In this document: positions 1-9,340 of the stretch, in pieces | Position numbering within the stretch: the first letter of the stretch is position 1 | Layout of the letters: each line of letters starts with the position of its first letter | Assembly (NCBI RefSeq): GCF_026241095.1 | Contig: NZ_JAPFGB010000016.1 | Location: 62,001-126,000 of the forward strand | Length of the DNA stretch: 64,000 nucleotides | Reading direction: 5' to 3' | Origin: Saccharopolyspora sp. NFXS83 | GTDB taxonomy: Bacteria; Actinomycetota; Actinomycetes; Mycobacteriales; Pseudonocardiaceae | Notes under the pieces: model-generated | What the model saw: only the letters and a program-made list of their open reading frames with translations | Database searches by the model: none | Told to the model about the DNA's origin: nothing | Program-made: the position numbers and the translations under genes

Positions 1-318
1 ATCGGCAAGTTCCAGAACACCCGCTTCGAGCTGGCGGAGATGGCCACCGAGGTGCAGATCGGCCGCGTGTTCACCGACCGTTGCGTCGCCGACCACGTTC
101 GCGGTGAACTGAGCGTGGAGCACGCCGCCATGGCCAAGTGGTGGCTCACCGAGATGAACAAGCGCGTCGTGGACCGCTGCCTGCAGCTGCACGGCGGCTA
201 CGGCTACATGATGGAGTACCCGGTCGCGAAGGCCTTCCTGGACTCGCGGGTGCAGACCATCTACGGCGGCACCACCGAGATCATGAAGGAGATCGTGGGG
301 CGCTCGCTGGGGATCTGA
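1..318 (+). CDS. Acyl-CoA dehydrogenase, C-terminal part (cut by window edge)
   Basis: The reading frame is open from base 1 and ends at TGA 316-318, leaving about 105 C-terminal residues. They match the last helical domain of FAD-dependent acyl-CoA dehydrogenases: the LQLHGGYGYMMEYPV stretch and the terminal IYGGTTEIMKEIVGRSLG are family hallmarks around the FAD and subunit interface. The enzyme oxidises acyl-CoA to trans-2-enoyl-CoA in the cytoplasm, the first step of beta-oxidation. The N-terminal domain and catalytic glutamate lie outside the window, so chain-length preference cannot be judged. The next gene starts 18 bases downstream and may be co-transcribed. Confidence 0.9.
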   Translation: MGKFQNTRFELAEMATEVQIGRVFTDRCVADHVRGELSVEHAAMAKWWLTEMNKRVVDRCLQLHGGYGYMMEYPVAKAFLDSRVQTIYGGTTEIMKEIVGRSLGI

Positions 319-336
319 CGTCACGAGAGGTGCGGC

Positions 337-1497
337 ATGGACTGGATGGTCACTCCCGGCGCGGACCGTGCGCTGTCCGACGTGCTGCCCTCGACGCTCG
401 CCGCCCTCGGCATCGCGGGATTCACCGACACCCTCGGGATCCCGCGATGCCGTGCGGCGGCGGTGCTGCTCGTCGACGGGCTCGGCTGGTCGCTGCTCCA
501 CGAGCACGCCGCCGACGCGCCGTTCCTGGCCTCGTTGGCGACCCGCGAGCCGCTGCTGGCCGGGTTCCCGACGACGACGGCCACCAGCATCACCTCGCTC
601 GGCACCGGCTTGGCCTCCGGGGCGCACGGCATCGTCGGCTACACCTTCGCCGAACCGTCCGGCGGCCTGCTGCACCCGCTGGCCTGGGCCACCCACGGCA
701 CCGCCCGCGACGCGCGCGGGAAGCGGCGCAGCCTGCTCGACGCGTGGCCACCGGAGACCGCGCAGCCCGAACCGACGATGCTGCAACGCGCCGCCGACGC
801 GGGTGTCCAGGTGCGATCGGTGGCGCCCGCGGAGTTCGGCGGCACCGGGCTGACCAGGGCGGCCCTGCGCGGCGGCGAATTCCGCGGGGTGCACGCGCTC
901 GGCGACCTCGGCGCGGAAGTGCTCACCGCGTTGGCCGAACCCGGCCCCGCGCTGTGCTACGCCTACCACGGCCACCTCGACCTCGTCGGACACGGACACG
1001 GACCCGGTTCGCTGCCGTGGCGGATCCAGCTCGCCCAGGTGGACCGGCTGGTGGCTTCGATAGCGCAGCGGCTGCCCGGCGACTCCGCACTGCTGGTCGT
1101 CGCCGACCACGGCATGGTCACCATCGACCCGGCCGACACGTTCGACGCCGACACCGACCCCGCGCTGAGCGCCGGTGTCCGGCTGCTCGGCGGCGACGCT
1201 CGCGCCCGCCACATCTACCCCGAACCCGGTGCTCGCGACGACGTGCTGCAGGCGTGGCGCGCGGTGCTGGGGGAGCGCGGCGCGGTGGTGACCGGCGAGC
1301 AGGCCGTCGACGAAGGCTGGTTCGGCCCGGTCGTGACCGACTCGGTGCGCCCGCGCATCGGTGAGGTGCTGGCGGTGCTGCGCGATACGGCGGTGATCCG
1401 CTCCGCGGTGGAACCGGGGGAGTCCTCGCTGCGCGGGCACCACGGCTCGCTCACCGCGGCCGAACAGTTCGTCCCCTTGCTCGTGGCGCAAGGATGA
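337..1497 (+). CDS. Alkaline-phosphatase-superfamily phosphodiesterase/pyrophosphatase
   Basis: A 386-residue protein with the metal-ligand pattern of the type I phosphodiesterase/nucleotide pyrophosphatase branch of the alkaline phosphatase superfamily. Visible landmarks are LLVDGLGW near residue 47 (first metal aspartate), FPTTTATSITSLGTG near 78-91 (catalytic threonine), VVADHGM (metal Asp-His pair) and a C-terminal GHHGS (metal histidine). No signal peptide is seen, so it is probably cytoplasmic. It would hydrolyse phosphodiester or phosphonate-type bonds; the substrate is not predictable. It sits 18 bases after the acyl-CoA dehydrogenase and 29 before the DUF2236 gene, so the three may form one operon. 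Confidence 0.8.
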   Translation: MDWMVTPGADRALSDVLPSTLAALGIAGFTDTLGIPRCRAAAVLLVDGLGWSLLHEHAADAPFLASLATREPLLAGFPTTTATSITSLGTGLASGAHGIVGYTFAEPSGGLLHPLAWATHGTARDARGKRRSLLDAWPPETAQPEPTMLQRAADAGVQVRSVAPAEFGGTGLTRAALRGGEFRGVHALGDLGAEVLTALAEPGPALCYAYHGHLDLVGHGHGPGSLPWRIQLAQVDRLVASIAQRLPGDSALLVVADHGMVTIDPADTFDADTDPALSAGVRLLGGDARARHIYPEPGARDDVLQAWRAVLGERGAVVTGEQAVDEGWFGPVVTDSVRPRIGEVLAVLRDTAVIRSAVEPGESSLRGHHGSLTAAEQFVPLLVAQG

Positions 1498-1526
1498 TCG
1501 CGGTGGTGTGACGGCGACGGAGGTCG

Positions 1527-2405
1527 ATGATGACCGGCGAGAACACGTTCGACACCCCGGATCGGGGCCATTTCGGTCCGGACGCGGTGAGCTGGCACCT
1601 GCACGGCGATCCGGCCATGTGGGCGGCCGGGATCTGCAGCCTGTACCTGCAGGCGCTGCACCCGCGCGCGGTCGCGGGAGTCGTGCAGAACTCCGACTTC
1701 CAGCGCGACCCGCTCGGCAGGCTGCGGCGCACCAGCGCGTTCGTCGGCCTCGCCACCTACGGTGGCCGCGCCGAGGTGGACCGGGCCGCGTCGCGGGTGC
1801 GGCACGTGCACTCGATCCTCACCGCCACCGACCCCCGCGATGGAGCACCGATCCGGCTCGACGAGCCGGAACTGCTGCGGTGGGTGCACTGCGCCGAGGT
1901 CGCCTCGTTCGCCGCCGTGGTGCGGCGCGGCGGGTTCCCGCTCACCGATGTGCTGCTCGACCGGTACTTCGACGAGCAGCGCCGCTCCGCTGGGCTCGTC
2001 GGCCTCGACCCGGCGACCGTGCCCGGTTCCCGGCGGGAGATGGCGGCTTACTTCGCCCGGATGCGCCCGGTGCTCGCGCGGACCGAGGACGCCGAGCTGA
2101 TCTACCGCTTCCTGCACCGGCCGTTCCCCGAGTGGTGGCGGGCCGGGGTGAACCTGACCTACCGGCCGGTGGGGCACCTCGCCTACTCGCTGCTGCCCGG
2201 TTGGGCGCGGCGGATCTACGGCCGGCCTGCGTTCCCGCGCGCCGCGGTGACGGCGGGGCTGCGGGCCGCGCGCGCGACGGGTCTAGCGGTGCCGGGCGCG
2301 ATCCGCTGGCGCTTCCCCGCCGATCACGTGCTGCGCGCCGTGGAACGCCTCGGCGAACCGGTGTACCCGTCGGCCACTGCCGTCGCGGCGCTGGGAGCGG
2401 CGTAG
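1527..2405 (+). CDS. Oxygenase MpaB-like protein (DUF2236)
   Basis: A 292-residue protein resembling the DUF2236/MpaB family, which includes latex-clearing (Lcp) type and MpaB-type b-heme oxygenases. The region GDPAMWAAGICSLYLQALHP near residues 28-47 and the later RVRHVHSI and WVHCAEVASF segments are typical conserved helices; histidines there are candidates for heme or metal ligands. The internal ATG at 1527 is preferred over a longer frame from 1508 because it begins at the family's normal N-terminus. The gene ends 14 bases before the convergent ybaB-like gene. Its substrate is unknown; most actinomycete members are uncharacterised. Confidence 0.75.
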   Translation: MMTGENTFDTPDRGHFGPDAVSWHLHGDPAMWAAGICSLYLQALHPRAVAGVVQNSDFQRDPLGRLRRTSAFVGLATYGGRAEVDRAASRVRHVHSILTATDPRDGAPIRLDEPELLRWVHCAEVASFAAVVRRGGFPLTDVLLDRYFDEQRRSAGLVGLDPATVPGSRREMAAYFARMRPVLARTEDAELIYRFLHRPFPEWWRAGVNLTYRPVGHLAYSLLPGWARRIYGRPAFPRAAVTAGLRAARATGLAVPGAIRWRFPADHVLRAVERLGEPVYPSATAVAALGAA

Positions 2406-2419
2406 GCGCGCAGCGGGGT

Positions 2420-2944
2420 TCAGCGCAGGAACGAGTCGCGGGAGAAGTCCTCGTCGTCCCAGTCCTGGCCGCGGCGGGTGGGCGGGGTGCTCGGAGCGTT
2501 CGAGGAGGGGCGATTCCCCGCGGCGGGCGGGGTTTCCGCGCGCGGCGGTGCGGCGGGCGGTTCCGGGCGGGCCGCGGGCTGGTCGTCCAGGCCTGCCGGG
2601 GGCTGGGCGCCGTGGGCGTTGTAGGCCTCGCGGAACTGCTCGGCGCGGTCGCCCAGCACCGGTTCCACGGTGGCGTTCATCGTCTCCGCGGCCTGCTGGG
2701 TGGCTTGCCGGATCGTCTGCATGATGGCCTGCTGCAGGGCGGTGTGGGACTGGCGCATCGCCTGCTGGCTCAGGCGCAGGTCGAGGACGGCTCCGGAAGG
2801 GGCGACGGCCACCGTGACCGCGCCGTCCTGGCTGCGCGCCTCGCCGCGGATCGCACCCATCTTGTCCTTGAGCTGTGCCGCGGCGGTCGCCTGCTCCTCG
2901 AAGCGGGCCAGCATCTCCTGGATGCGCTGCTGAGCACTGGACAT
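2420..2944 (-). CDS. YbaB/EbfC-family nucleoid-associated protein
   Basis: A 174-residue protein whose first ~110 residues fit the YbaB/EbfC fold: an amphipathic N-terminal helix (QQRIQEMLARFEEQATAAAQ), a beta segment (GAVTVAVAPSGAVLDLRLS) and a C-terminal helix. YbaB proteins are small dimers that bind DNA in the nucleoid. The last ~60 residues are a proline/alanine-rich tail not found in short YbaB proteins, a layout common in actinomycete paralogues of the ESX-associated EspB-like/YbaB set. ATG 2944 has a GGGGAG Shine-Dalgarno about 7 bases upstream. This is not the recR-linked copy, since dnaX and recR are absent here. Confidence 0.75.
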   Translation of the reverse strand: MSSAQQRIQEMLARFEEQATAAAQLKDKMGAIRGEARSQDGAVTVAVAPSGAVLDLRLSQQAMRQSHTALQQAIMQTIRQATQQAAETMNATVEPVLGDRAEQFREAYNAHGAQPPAGLDDQPAARPEPPAAPPRAETPPAAGNRPSSNAPSTPPTRRGQDWDDEDFSRDSFLR

Positions 2945-3143
2945 GAAAAATCTCCCCAGATCCGAATGTTTTCAGGGAGCGTAGCCAGTGCGGTCCGATC
3001 ACTGGGCGAGTTCCTCTGATTCGGCCGTCGTGCGCAGTGTCGATCACAGTGGCGCGAGGCACAATAGGGGGAGCGGGAGGCCTTGTCGACCTCTTGTATC
3101 TATGCGTCGATCCGCCTAAGGTTCCCGATGTTCGGAACGGCAA

Positions 3144-3158
3144 TTCCGCATAGCGAAA
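3144..3158 (+). promoter_or_regulatory. IclR-like palindrome upstream of glcD
   Basis: TTCCGC-ATA-GCGAAA is an imperfect inverted repeat (5 of 6 arm pairs match) 25 bases upstream of the glcD ATG. It resembles operators bound by IclR-family regulators, which commonly control glyoxylate and glycolate genes. The assignment is by resemblance only; no iclR gene is present in the window. Confidence 0.4.
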
Positions 3159-3183
3159 TCCTCGGTACTGAGGAGGCGTGCCC

Positions 3184-4674
3184 ATGTCCCCGACCGGCAT
3201 CACCGCGGTCCCCGGCGCCGACCTCGACCGGTTGGTGCGCCGCATCCGCGACGTGCTCCCGGAGAACTCGGTGATCACCGACCCGCAACGGCGCCGCACC
3301 TACGAATGCGACGGGCTGGCCAGCTACCGGGTGGTGCCCGCCCTGGTCGTCCTGCCGGAGAGCACCGAGCAGGTCCAGCACGTCGTCGCGGCCTGCGCCG
3401 AACAGCAGGTGCCCTTCGTCGCGCGCGGCTCCGGCACCGGCCTGTCCGGCGGGGCGCTGCCGCACTCCGAAGGCGTGCTCATCGTGACCTCGAAGATGCG
3501 CCGCATCCTGGAGGTGGACGTCGCCAACCAGCGCGCCGTCGTCGAACCCGGCGTGATCAACCTCGACGTCACCGGCGCCGCCGCGCCGCACGGCTACTAC
3601 TTCGCGCCCGACCCGTCGAGCCAGCAGGTGTGCTCCGTCGGCGGCAACGTCGCCGAGAACTCCGGTGGCGCGCACTGCCTCAAGTACGGATTCACCACCC
3701 ACCACATCCTCGGGTTGCAGGTCGTGACCCCCGACGGCGATCTCGTCGAACTCGGCGGCCCCGCGCGAGAAGCACCCGGCTACGACCTGCTCGGCGCGTT
3801 CATCGGCAGCGAAGGCACGCTCGGCGTCGTCACCCGGATCACCGTGCGGTTGCTGCGCAAACCCGAAGTCGTGCAGACCCTGCTCGCCGGATTCGCCTCC
3901 ACCGACGACGCGGGAGCCGCCGTCTCCGCCATCATCAGCGCCGGCGTCACGCCCGCCGCCATCGAGATGATGGACGCGCTCGCCATCGAAGCCGCGGAGC
4001 AAGCCGTCCACTGCGGATACCCGGACGGCGCGGGCGCGGTCCTCGTCGTCGAACTCGACGGCCCCGCAGCCGAAGTCGAGCACACCTTCGCCGAAGTGCG
4101 GCGGCACTGCGACGAGCACGGCGCCTTCGAAATCCGCGTCGCCGCCGACGACCACGAACGCGCCATGATCTGGAAGGGCCGCAAATCCGCGTTCGCCGCC
4201 GTCGGCCGCATCAGCCCCGACTACATCGTGCAGGACGGGGTGATCCCGCGGACCGCGCTGCCCGAAGTGCTCGGCCGCATCGCGCGGCTCTCCGCCGACT
4301 CCGGGGTCCGCGTCGCCAACGTCTTCCACGCCGGAGACGGCAACCTGCACCCCCTGGTGCTGTTCGACGACGCCGAGCAGGGCGCGGCGGAACGCGCCGA
4401 AGCGGTCTCCGGAGCGATCCTCGACCTGTGCATCGAACACGGCGGCTCCATCACCGGTGAACACGGCGTCGGCGCCGACAAGGTCAAGTACATGGGCCGG
4501 ATGTTCACCGACGACGACCTCGACACCATGCAACTCGTGCGGTGCGCGTTCGACCCGGCCGGGATCTGCAACCCCGGCAAGGTGTTCCCGACGCCGCGGC
4601 TCTGCGGCGAAGTGCCCGGACCGCGCCGCGGCGTGCACCCGCTCACCGAAGCAGGATTGGCGGACCAGTTCTGA
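3184..4674 (+). CDS. glcD: Glycolate oxidase subunit GlcD (FAD-linked)
   Basis: A 496-residue FAD-linked oxidase of the GlcD/D-lactate dehydrogenase family. The PCMH-type FAD domain is visible as FVARGSGTGLSGGAL (residues ~79-93) and CSVGGNVAENSGGAHCLKYG; the C-terminal domain carries NVFHAGDGNLHP and GSITGEHGVGADK, typical of the substrate and FAD contacts. It oxidises glycolate to glyoxylate (or D-lactate to pyruvate). ATG 3184 is chosen over GTG 3178 because AGGAGG at 3171-3176 is 7 bases upstream. Its stop overlaps the glcE start (TGATG), and with glcF forms the full three-subunit enzyme. The triplet favours glycolate; lactate cannot be excluded. Confidence 0.9.
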   Translation: MSPTGITAVPGADLDRLVRRIRDVLPENSVITDPQRRRTYECDGLASYRVVPALVVLPESTEQVQHVVAACAEQQVPFVARGSGTGLSGGALPHSEGVLIVTSKMRRILEVDVANQRAVVEPGVINLDVTGAAAPHGYYFAPDPSSQQVCSVGGNVAENSGGAHCLKYGFTTHHILGLQVVTPDGDLVELGGPAREAPGYDLLGAFIGSEGTLGVVTRITVRLLRKPEVVQTLLAGFASTDDAGAAVSAIISAGVTPAAIEMMDALAIEAAEQAVHCGYPDGAGAVLVVELDGPAAEVEHTFAEVRRHCDEHGAFEIRVAADDHERAMIWKGRKSAFAAVGRISPDYIVQDGVIPRTALPEVLGRIARLSADSGVRVANVFHAGDGNLHPLVLFDDAEQGAAERAEAVSGAILDLCIEHGGSITGEHGVGADKVKYMGRMFTDDDLDTMQLVRCAFDPAGICNPGKVFPTPRLCGEVPGPRRGVHPLTEAGLADQF

Positions 4675-5930
4675 TGCCCGCGAACACCACCAACCCCGCC
4701 GCGCGCGCCGCGCTGGAGTCCGCGGCGGGCACCGGCGAGATCCGCGACGCGACCGCGGCGGACGAGGTAGCGGGCGTCCGGCCCACGTGGGTCGCCGCGG
4801 CCTCCGGCACCGACGAGGTGTCGGCGATCCTGCGCGCCGCCGCCGAACACGAACTCACCGTCGTGCCACGCGGATCCGGCAGCAAACTCGACTGGGGCGC
4901 CGCGCCGCGCTCCGCGGACCTGCTGCTGGACCTCTCCGCCAACAGCGGGATCGTCGAACACGCCGCGGGCGACCTGGTGCTCAGCGCCCGAGCCGGAACC
5001 CCGCTGGCCACCCTGCACGACACCGCCGCCGAAGCGGACCAGCAACTGCCCATCGACCCGCCGGACCGCGCCGCCACCGCGGGCGGCGTCGTGGCCACCG
5101 CGACCTCCGGCCCCGGCCGGTACTTCTTCGGCGGCGTGCGCGACCTGCTCATCGGCATCACCGTGGTGCTCGCCGACGGCACCGTGACGACCTCCGGCGG
5201 CAAAGTCGTCAAGAACGTCGCTGGCTACGACCTCGGCAAGCTCTACACCGGATCGTTCGGCACCCTCGGCGTGATCACCGAAGTGGTGTTCCGGCTGCAC
5301 CCGATCGCCGCCGAACACCGCTGGATCAGCAGCACCGTCGACACCGCCGCCGACGCGGCCACCATCGTCGACACCTACCGGCACTGCCAGGCGATGCCCA
5401 CCGCCATCGAACTCGACCGCCCCGAACCCGGCGGCGCCATCACCGTGAGCGCGCAGCTCGAAGGCCGCCCCGCCGCCACCCACGAACGCGCCGAAGCGCT
5501 CGCCCGCGACGTCGGCGGCACCGTCCACGACCGCGCACCCGACTGGTGGGGGCAACACCCGTTCGGGCCCTCGGACAACGCGCTGCGGCTCGGCGCCGAA
5601 CCCGCCGCGCTGACCACGCTGCTGACCGCCACCGACCGCGCCGCCACCGACACCGGGCTGTCACCCGCGCTGCGCGGGGCCGCCGGTCTCGGCGTGCTCC
5701 ACGCCGGACTGCCCGCCGCCGACGACCCCCGCGCCGTCGCCGACCTCGTCGCCGCGCTGCGCGGCCGGCTCGACTACGCCGTGCTGCAACGCGGAACCGC
5801 CACCGTGCGCGACGCCCTCGACCCGTGGGGACCGCAACCCGCCGGAATCAGCAGCCTGATGCGGCGGATCAAAGACCGGTTCGACCCCGGACACCGACTC
5901 GCCCCCGGCCGTTTCGCGGGAGGAATCTGA
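4674..5930 (+). CDS. glcE: Glycolate oxidase subunit GlcE (FAD-binding)
   Basis: A 418-residue protein with the FAD-binding half of the GlcD fold only, as expected for GlcE. Key segments are VVPRGSGSKLDWG (FAD pyrophosphate contact), GGVVATATSGPGRYFFGGVRD and GSFGTLGVITEVVFRLHP. ATG 4674 overlaps the glcD stop by one base and the glcE stop overlaps glcF ATG, so translation of the three subunits is probably coupled. It partners GlcD and GlcF in a membrane-associated complex that passes electrons from glycolate to the respiratory chain. The start at 4674 is preferred to an upstream in-frame 4542 because of this overlap. Confidence 0.88.
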   Translation: MPANTTNPAARAALESAAGTGEIRDATAADEVAGVRPTWVAAASGTDEVSAILRAAAEHELTVVPRGSGSKLDWGAAPRSADLLLDLSANSGIVEHAAGDLVLSARAGTPLATLHDTAAEADQQLPIDPPDRAATAGGVVATATSGPGRYFFGGVRDLLIGITVVLADGTVTTSGGKVVKNVAGYDLGKLYTGSFGTLGVITEVVFRLHPIAAEHRWISSTVDTAADAATIVDTYRHCQAMPTAIELDRPEPGGAITVSAQLEGRPAATHERAEALARDVGGTVHDRAPDWWGQHPFGPSDNALRLGAEPAALTTLLTATDRAATDTGLSPALRGAAGLGVLHAGLPAADDPRAVADLVAALRGRLDYAVLQRGTATVRDALDPWGPQPAGISSLMRRIKDRFDPGHRLAPGRFAGGI

Positions 5931-7261
5931 TGACCGACACCCCACCGCACGACCTGCTGCGCACCGGCGCGTTCGACGCGGTGCACCCGCCGCAGCGCGA
6001 ACTCATCGACGACTGCGTCCACTGCGGATTCTGCCTGCCCAGCTGCCCCACCTACGACCTGTGGGGTGAAGAGATGGACTCGCCGCGCGGGCGGATCTAC
6101 CTCATGAAGGAAGGGCTCGAAGGCGAACCCATGACCGACACCATGGTCGGTCACATGGACGCCTGCCTCGGCTGCATGGCCTGCGTCAGCGCCTGCCCCT
6201 CCGGCGTGCGCTACGGCACCCTCATCAACGAGACCCGCGCCCAGATCGAGCGCAACCACACCCGGAGCCGGTGGGAGAAGCTGCTGCGCACCGCGATCTT
6301 CACGGTGTTCCCCTATCCGCGCAGGCTCCGCGCGATGCGCGGGCCGCTCGCCCTCTACCAGCGCCTCCGCCTCGGCGAGCTGATGCGGCGCACCGGCATC
6401 ACCGCCGCGCTGCCGCCGCACCTGCGCGCCATGGAATCGCTCGCGCCGCCGATCAACCGGGAACCCCGGCTCGGCCACCGGGTGCCCGCCCGGGGAACCC
6501 GCCGCGCCACCGTCGGCATGATCACCGGCTGCGTGCAGAGCGCCTTCTTCCCCGACGTCAACGCCGCCACCGCCCGCGTGCTCGCCGCCGAAGGCTGCGA
6601 CGTCGTCATCCCGCCCGCGCAAGGATGCTGCGGCGCCCTCAGCGAACACTCCGGCCGCGAAGAAGAGGCCGTGGCGTTCGCGCGGGCACTGCTCGACACC
6701 TTCGACGAGTCCCGCGTGGACCACATCGTGATCAACTCGGCGGGGTGCGGATCCACCCTCAAGGAATACCCGCAGCTGCTGCGCGACGACCCGCACTACG
6801 CCGCCAAAGCCGAACGGTTCGCCGCCAAGGTGCGCGACATCGCCGAACTGCTCACCGAACTCGGCCCCGCCGCCACCCGGCACCCGCTGCCCGCGGCCAT
6901 CGCCTACCACGACGCCTGCCACCTCAGCCACGGCCAAGGCATCCGCTCCCAGCCGCGGGACCTGCTCCGCGACATCCCCGGCATCGAACTCCGCGAGATC
7001 AACCGCGGCGAACTGTGCTGCGGCTCGGCCGGGATCTACAACCTCCTGCAACCCGAAGCCGCCCGAGAACTCGGCGACCGCAAAGCCGCCCACGTCCAGG
7101 ACACCCGCGCCGACCTGCTCGTCACCGCCAACCCCGGCTGCTCCATGCAGATCCGCGCCGCGCTGGAACGACGCGGCGAGGCGCTGCCGATGGCCCACAC
7201 CGTGCAAGTGCTCGACGCCTCGATCCGCGGCGAATCAGTGGCAACCCTGCTGCACAGCTGA
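5930..7261 (+). CDS. glcF: Glycolate oxidase iron-sulfur subunit GlcF
   Basis: A 443-residue iron-sulfur protein. Two 4Fe-4S motifs are complete: Cys29/32/35/39 in CVHCGFCLPSC and Cys79/82/85/89 in CLGCMACVSAC. Two CCG (DUF3390-type cysteine-rich) domains follow, seen as AQGCCGALSEHSG and GELCCGSAGIYNL. It carries electrons from the GlcDE flavins to quinone. The start overlaps the glcE stop. The gene is followed by a 410-base gap packed with direct copies of the window's repeat and then by the permease gene, which probably imports the substrate of this enzyme. Confidence 0.92.
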   Translation: MTDTPPHDLLRTGAFDAVHPPQRELIDDCVHCGFCLPSCPTYDLWGEEMDSPRGRIYLMKEGLEGEPMTDTMVGHMDACLGCMACVSACPSGVRYGTLINETRAQIERNHTRSRWEKLLRTAIFTVFPYPRRLRAMRGPLALYQRLRLGELMRRTGITAALPPHLRAMESLAPPINREPRLGHRVPARGTRRATVGMITGCVQSAFFPDVNAATARVLAAEGCDVVIPPAQGCCGALSEHSGREEEAVAFARALLDTFDESRVDHIVINSAGCGSTLKEYPQLLRDDPHYAAKAERFAAKVRDIAELLTELGPAATRHPLPAAIAYHDACHLSHGQGIRSQPRDLLRDIPGIELREINRGELCCGSAGIYNLLQPEAARELGDRKAAHVQDTRADLLVTANPGCSMQIRAALERRGEALPMAHTVQVLDASIRGESVATLLHS

Positions 7262-7265
7262 GTCC

Positions 7266-7465
7266 GTGACAGGAAGGTTCCCTTCCACCACGCCGACCGG
7301 CGGCCCGGATGGCAGAAAGGTTCCCCTCCTCACGAAGGTGACAGGAAGGTTCCCTTGCTCGCCGCGCACCCGACGAGACGCCGGTCGAGCGGAGGCCCCT
7401 CCGTCGCAGAGGTGACAGAAAGGTTCCCTTGCTCGCATAGATGACAGGAAGGTTCCCTTCCTCGC
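7266..7465 (+). repeat. Cluster of five direct half-units of the GGAAGGTTCCCTTCC repeat
   Basis: Half-units in the same orientation begin near 7266, 7310, 7338, 7412 and 7442, each reading GTGACA(G/A)-like sequence, then the GGAAGGTTCCC core, then CTTCC or CTTGC, with or without TCGC. They are not paired into the large palindrome found elsewhere. They start five bases after the glcF stop. The rest of the glcF-permease gap (7466-7671) shows no gene and should hold the permease promoter. Confidence 0.85.
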
Positions 7466-7671
7466 AGCCAAGGCCGGACGCGTCCCGGCCTGCTCGCCGA
7501 TCGACGTCGCCTCTGGACGGGCCGGTAGCGGTCGAGAGTCCAGTGGGGACGAATCCGGTCAAGGCGCCGGGCGAACCCCTCCGCCGCGTCCGGTCAGCGC
7601 TACCGGACATGCCCACGCGCGGTTATCGTCGCCGTCTCGACACGTCGGGTCTCCGCCACAAAGGAGTGGTC

Positions 7672-9261
7672 GTGTACCAACAGATCCTGGCCCCGTTGTT
7701 CGGTTCGCTCGGCTGGAGCGCGGTAGCGGCAGCACTGCCGTTGCTCGTGCTGTTCGCACTGCTGGGCGTCGTGCGCATGACGGCGTGGAAGGCCTCGCTC
7801 GTCGCGCTGGCCGTCGCCCTCGCGATCGCGATGTTCGTCTACCCGATGCCCGTGGACCAGGCGCTGCTGTCGGCGACGCTCGGGGCGGCGTTCGGCTTCT
7901 TCCCGATCCTGTGGATCGTCATCAACGCCATCTGGATCTACCAGATGACCGTCACGACCGGCCATTTCGACGTGCTGCAACGCAGCTTCTCCCGGATCAG
8001 CGGCGACCGCCGGATCCAAGCCATGATCATCGCGTTCTGCTTCGGCGCGCTGCTCGAGGCGCTCGCCGGGTTCGGCACGCCGGTCGCGATCACCACGGTG
8101 ATGCTGCTGGCGCTCGGCATCAGCCCGATGACCTCGGCCGTCGTCGCGCTGGTCGCCAACACCGCTCCCGTCGCCTACGGGGCTCTCGCTTCGCCGCTGG
8201 TGACGCTCGCGAGCGTCACCGAGCTGCCGCTGGCCGACCTCGGCGCCATGACGGGGAGGCAGACCCCGCTGCTCGCGCTGTTCGTGCCGATGGTCCTCGT
8301 CGGCATCATCGACGGTGTGCGCGGCGTCCGGGAGACCCTGCCAGCCACCCTCACCTGCGGAGTCACCTTCGCCGTCGCCCAGTTCGCGGCGTCCAACTAC
8401 GTCTCCGTCCCGCTGACCGACATCATCGCCGCGCTCCTGGCAGCGGGAGCGACGGTGCTGCTGATGCGGGTGTGGACACCGCGCGGCGCCGAACCGCCCA
8501 CCTCCGAACCCGCGGGCAGTCGAGCGGAGGTGCTGCGGGCCTACGCGCCCTACCTGATCATCATCGCGGTGTTCGTCGTCGCCCAACTGGGCCCGATCGC
8601 CGATCTGCTCGACGCCGTCACGCTCAAGTTCAACTGGCCCGGCCTCGACATCCGCGACGCGGGAGGCGAAGCGCTCTCGCTCACCGAGTTCAAGTTCAAC
8701 TGGCTGTCCGGAGCGGGCTCGCTGCTGCTGATCGCAGGCCTGATCACCATCCCCGTGATCGGCATCAGCGCCCGCGACGCCCTCGGCCGCTACGCCGCCA
8801 CCTACCGGCAGCTCGCTTGGGCGATCGTGACGGTGATGACGGTGCTCGCCATCGCCTACGTCATGAACACCTCGGGGCAGACCGCGACGCTCGGCACCTG
8901 GATGGCTGCCACCGGTGGCTTGTTCGCCTTCCTCTCACCGATCCTCGGCTGGCTGGGCGTCGCCGTCACCGGCTCGGACACCTCGTCCAACTCGCTGTTC
9001 GGCGCGCTGCAGGTCACCGCGGCCGAACAGGCGGGGATCGATCCGATGCTGGCCGCCGCCGCCAACGGATCAGGCGGTGTGCTCGGCAAGATGATCTCGC
9101 CGCAGAACCTGGCGATCGCCGCCGGAGCCGTCGGCATGGCCGGGCGCGAAGGCGACCTCTTCCGCCGAGTCCTCCCGTTCAGCCTCGGTTTCCTCCTGCT
9201 GATGTGCGCGCTCATCGCCCTGCAAGCGACCCCGGTCCTGTCCTGGATGACCGCGATGTGA
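7672..9261 (+). CDS. L-lactate/glycolate permease (LctP/GlcA family)
   Basis: A 529-residue membrane protein with about 12-13 hydrophobic segments, the usual size for the LctP family (~550). Recognisable family segments include [45 protein letters not shown] and the C-terminal [15 protein letters not shown]. It imports L-lactate, D-lactate or glycolate with protons across the cytoplasmic membrane. GTG 7672 is chosen because AAGGAG at 7661-7666 is 5 bases upstream; a longer frame from 7441 is unlikely because it reads through the repeat cluster. Its position after glcDEF suggests glycolate or lactate uptake for that enzyme. Confidence 0.88.
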   Translation: MYQQILAPLFGSLGWSAVAAALPLLVLFALLGVVRMTAWKASLVALAVALAIAMFVYPMPVDQALLSATLGAAFGFFPILWIVINAIWIYQMTVTTGHFDVLQRSFSRISGDRRIQAMIIAFCFGALLEALAGFGTPVAITTVMLLALGISPMTSAVVALVANTAPVAYGALASPLVTLASVTELPLADLGAMTGRQTPLLALFVPMVLVGIIDGVRGVRETLPATLTCGVTFAVAQFAASNYVSVPLTDIIAALLAAGATVLLMRVWTPRGAEPPTSEPAGSRAEVLRAYAPYLIIIAVFVVAQLGPIADLLDAVTLKFNWPGLDIRDAGGEALSLTEFKFNWLSGAGSLLLIAGLITIPVIGISARDALGRYAATYRQLAWAIVTVMTVLAIAYVMNTSGQTATLGTWMAATGGLFAFLSPILGWLGVAVTGSDTSSNSLFGALQVTAAEQAGIDPMLAAAANGSGGVLGKMISPQNLAIAAGAVGMAGREGDLFRRVLPFSLGFLLLMCALIALQATPVLSWMTAM

Positions 9262-9310
9262 GCAAGGGAACCTTTCTGCCGCCGAAGCGAGGAAGGGAAC
9301 CTTCCGGTCA
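9260..9310 (-). repeat. Two direct half-units of the repeat, minus orientation
   Basis: Half-units at about 9260-9280 and 9287-9310 read in the minus orientation directly after the permease stop. They share the AAGGGAACCTT core but diverge at their ends. A complete palindromic copy follows 30 bases later. Confidence 0.75.
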
Positions 9311-9340
9311 ACTAGGCGCACGTTGCACGCCCTTCCGGCT

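Noticed and set aside
7266-7465. Tandem half-units as a CRISPR array
   Set aside because: Spacers vary from 5 to 50 bases, units recur singly all over the window, and no cas genes are present.
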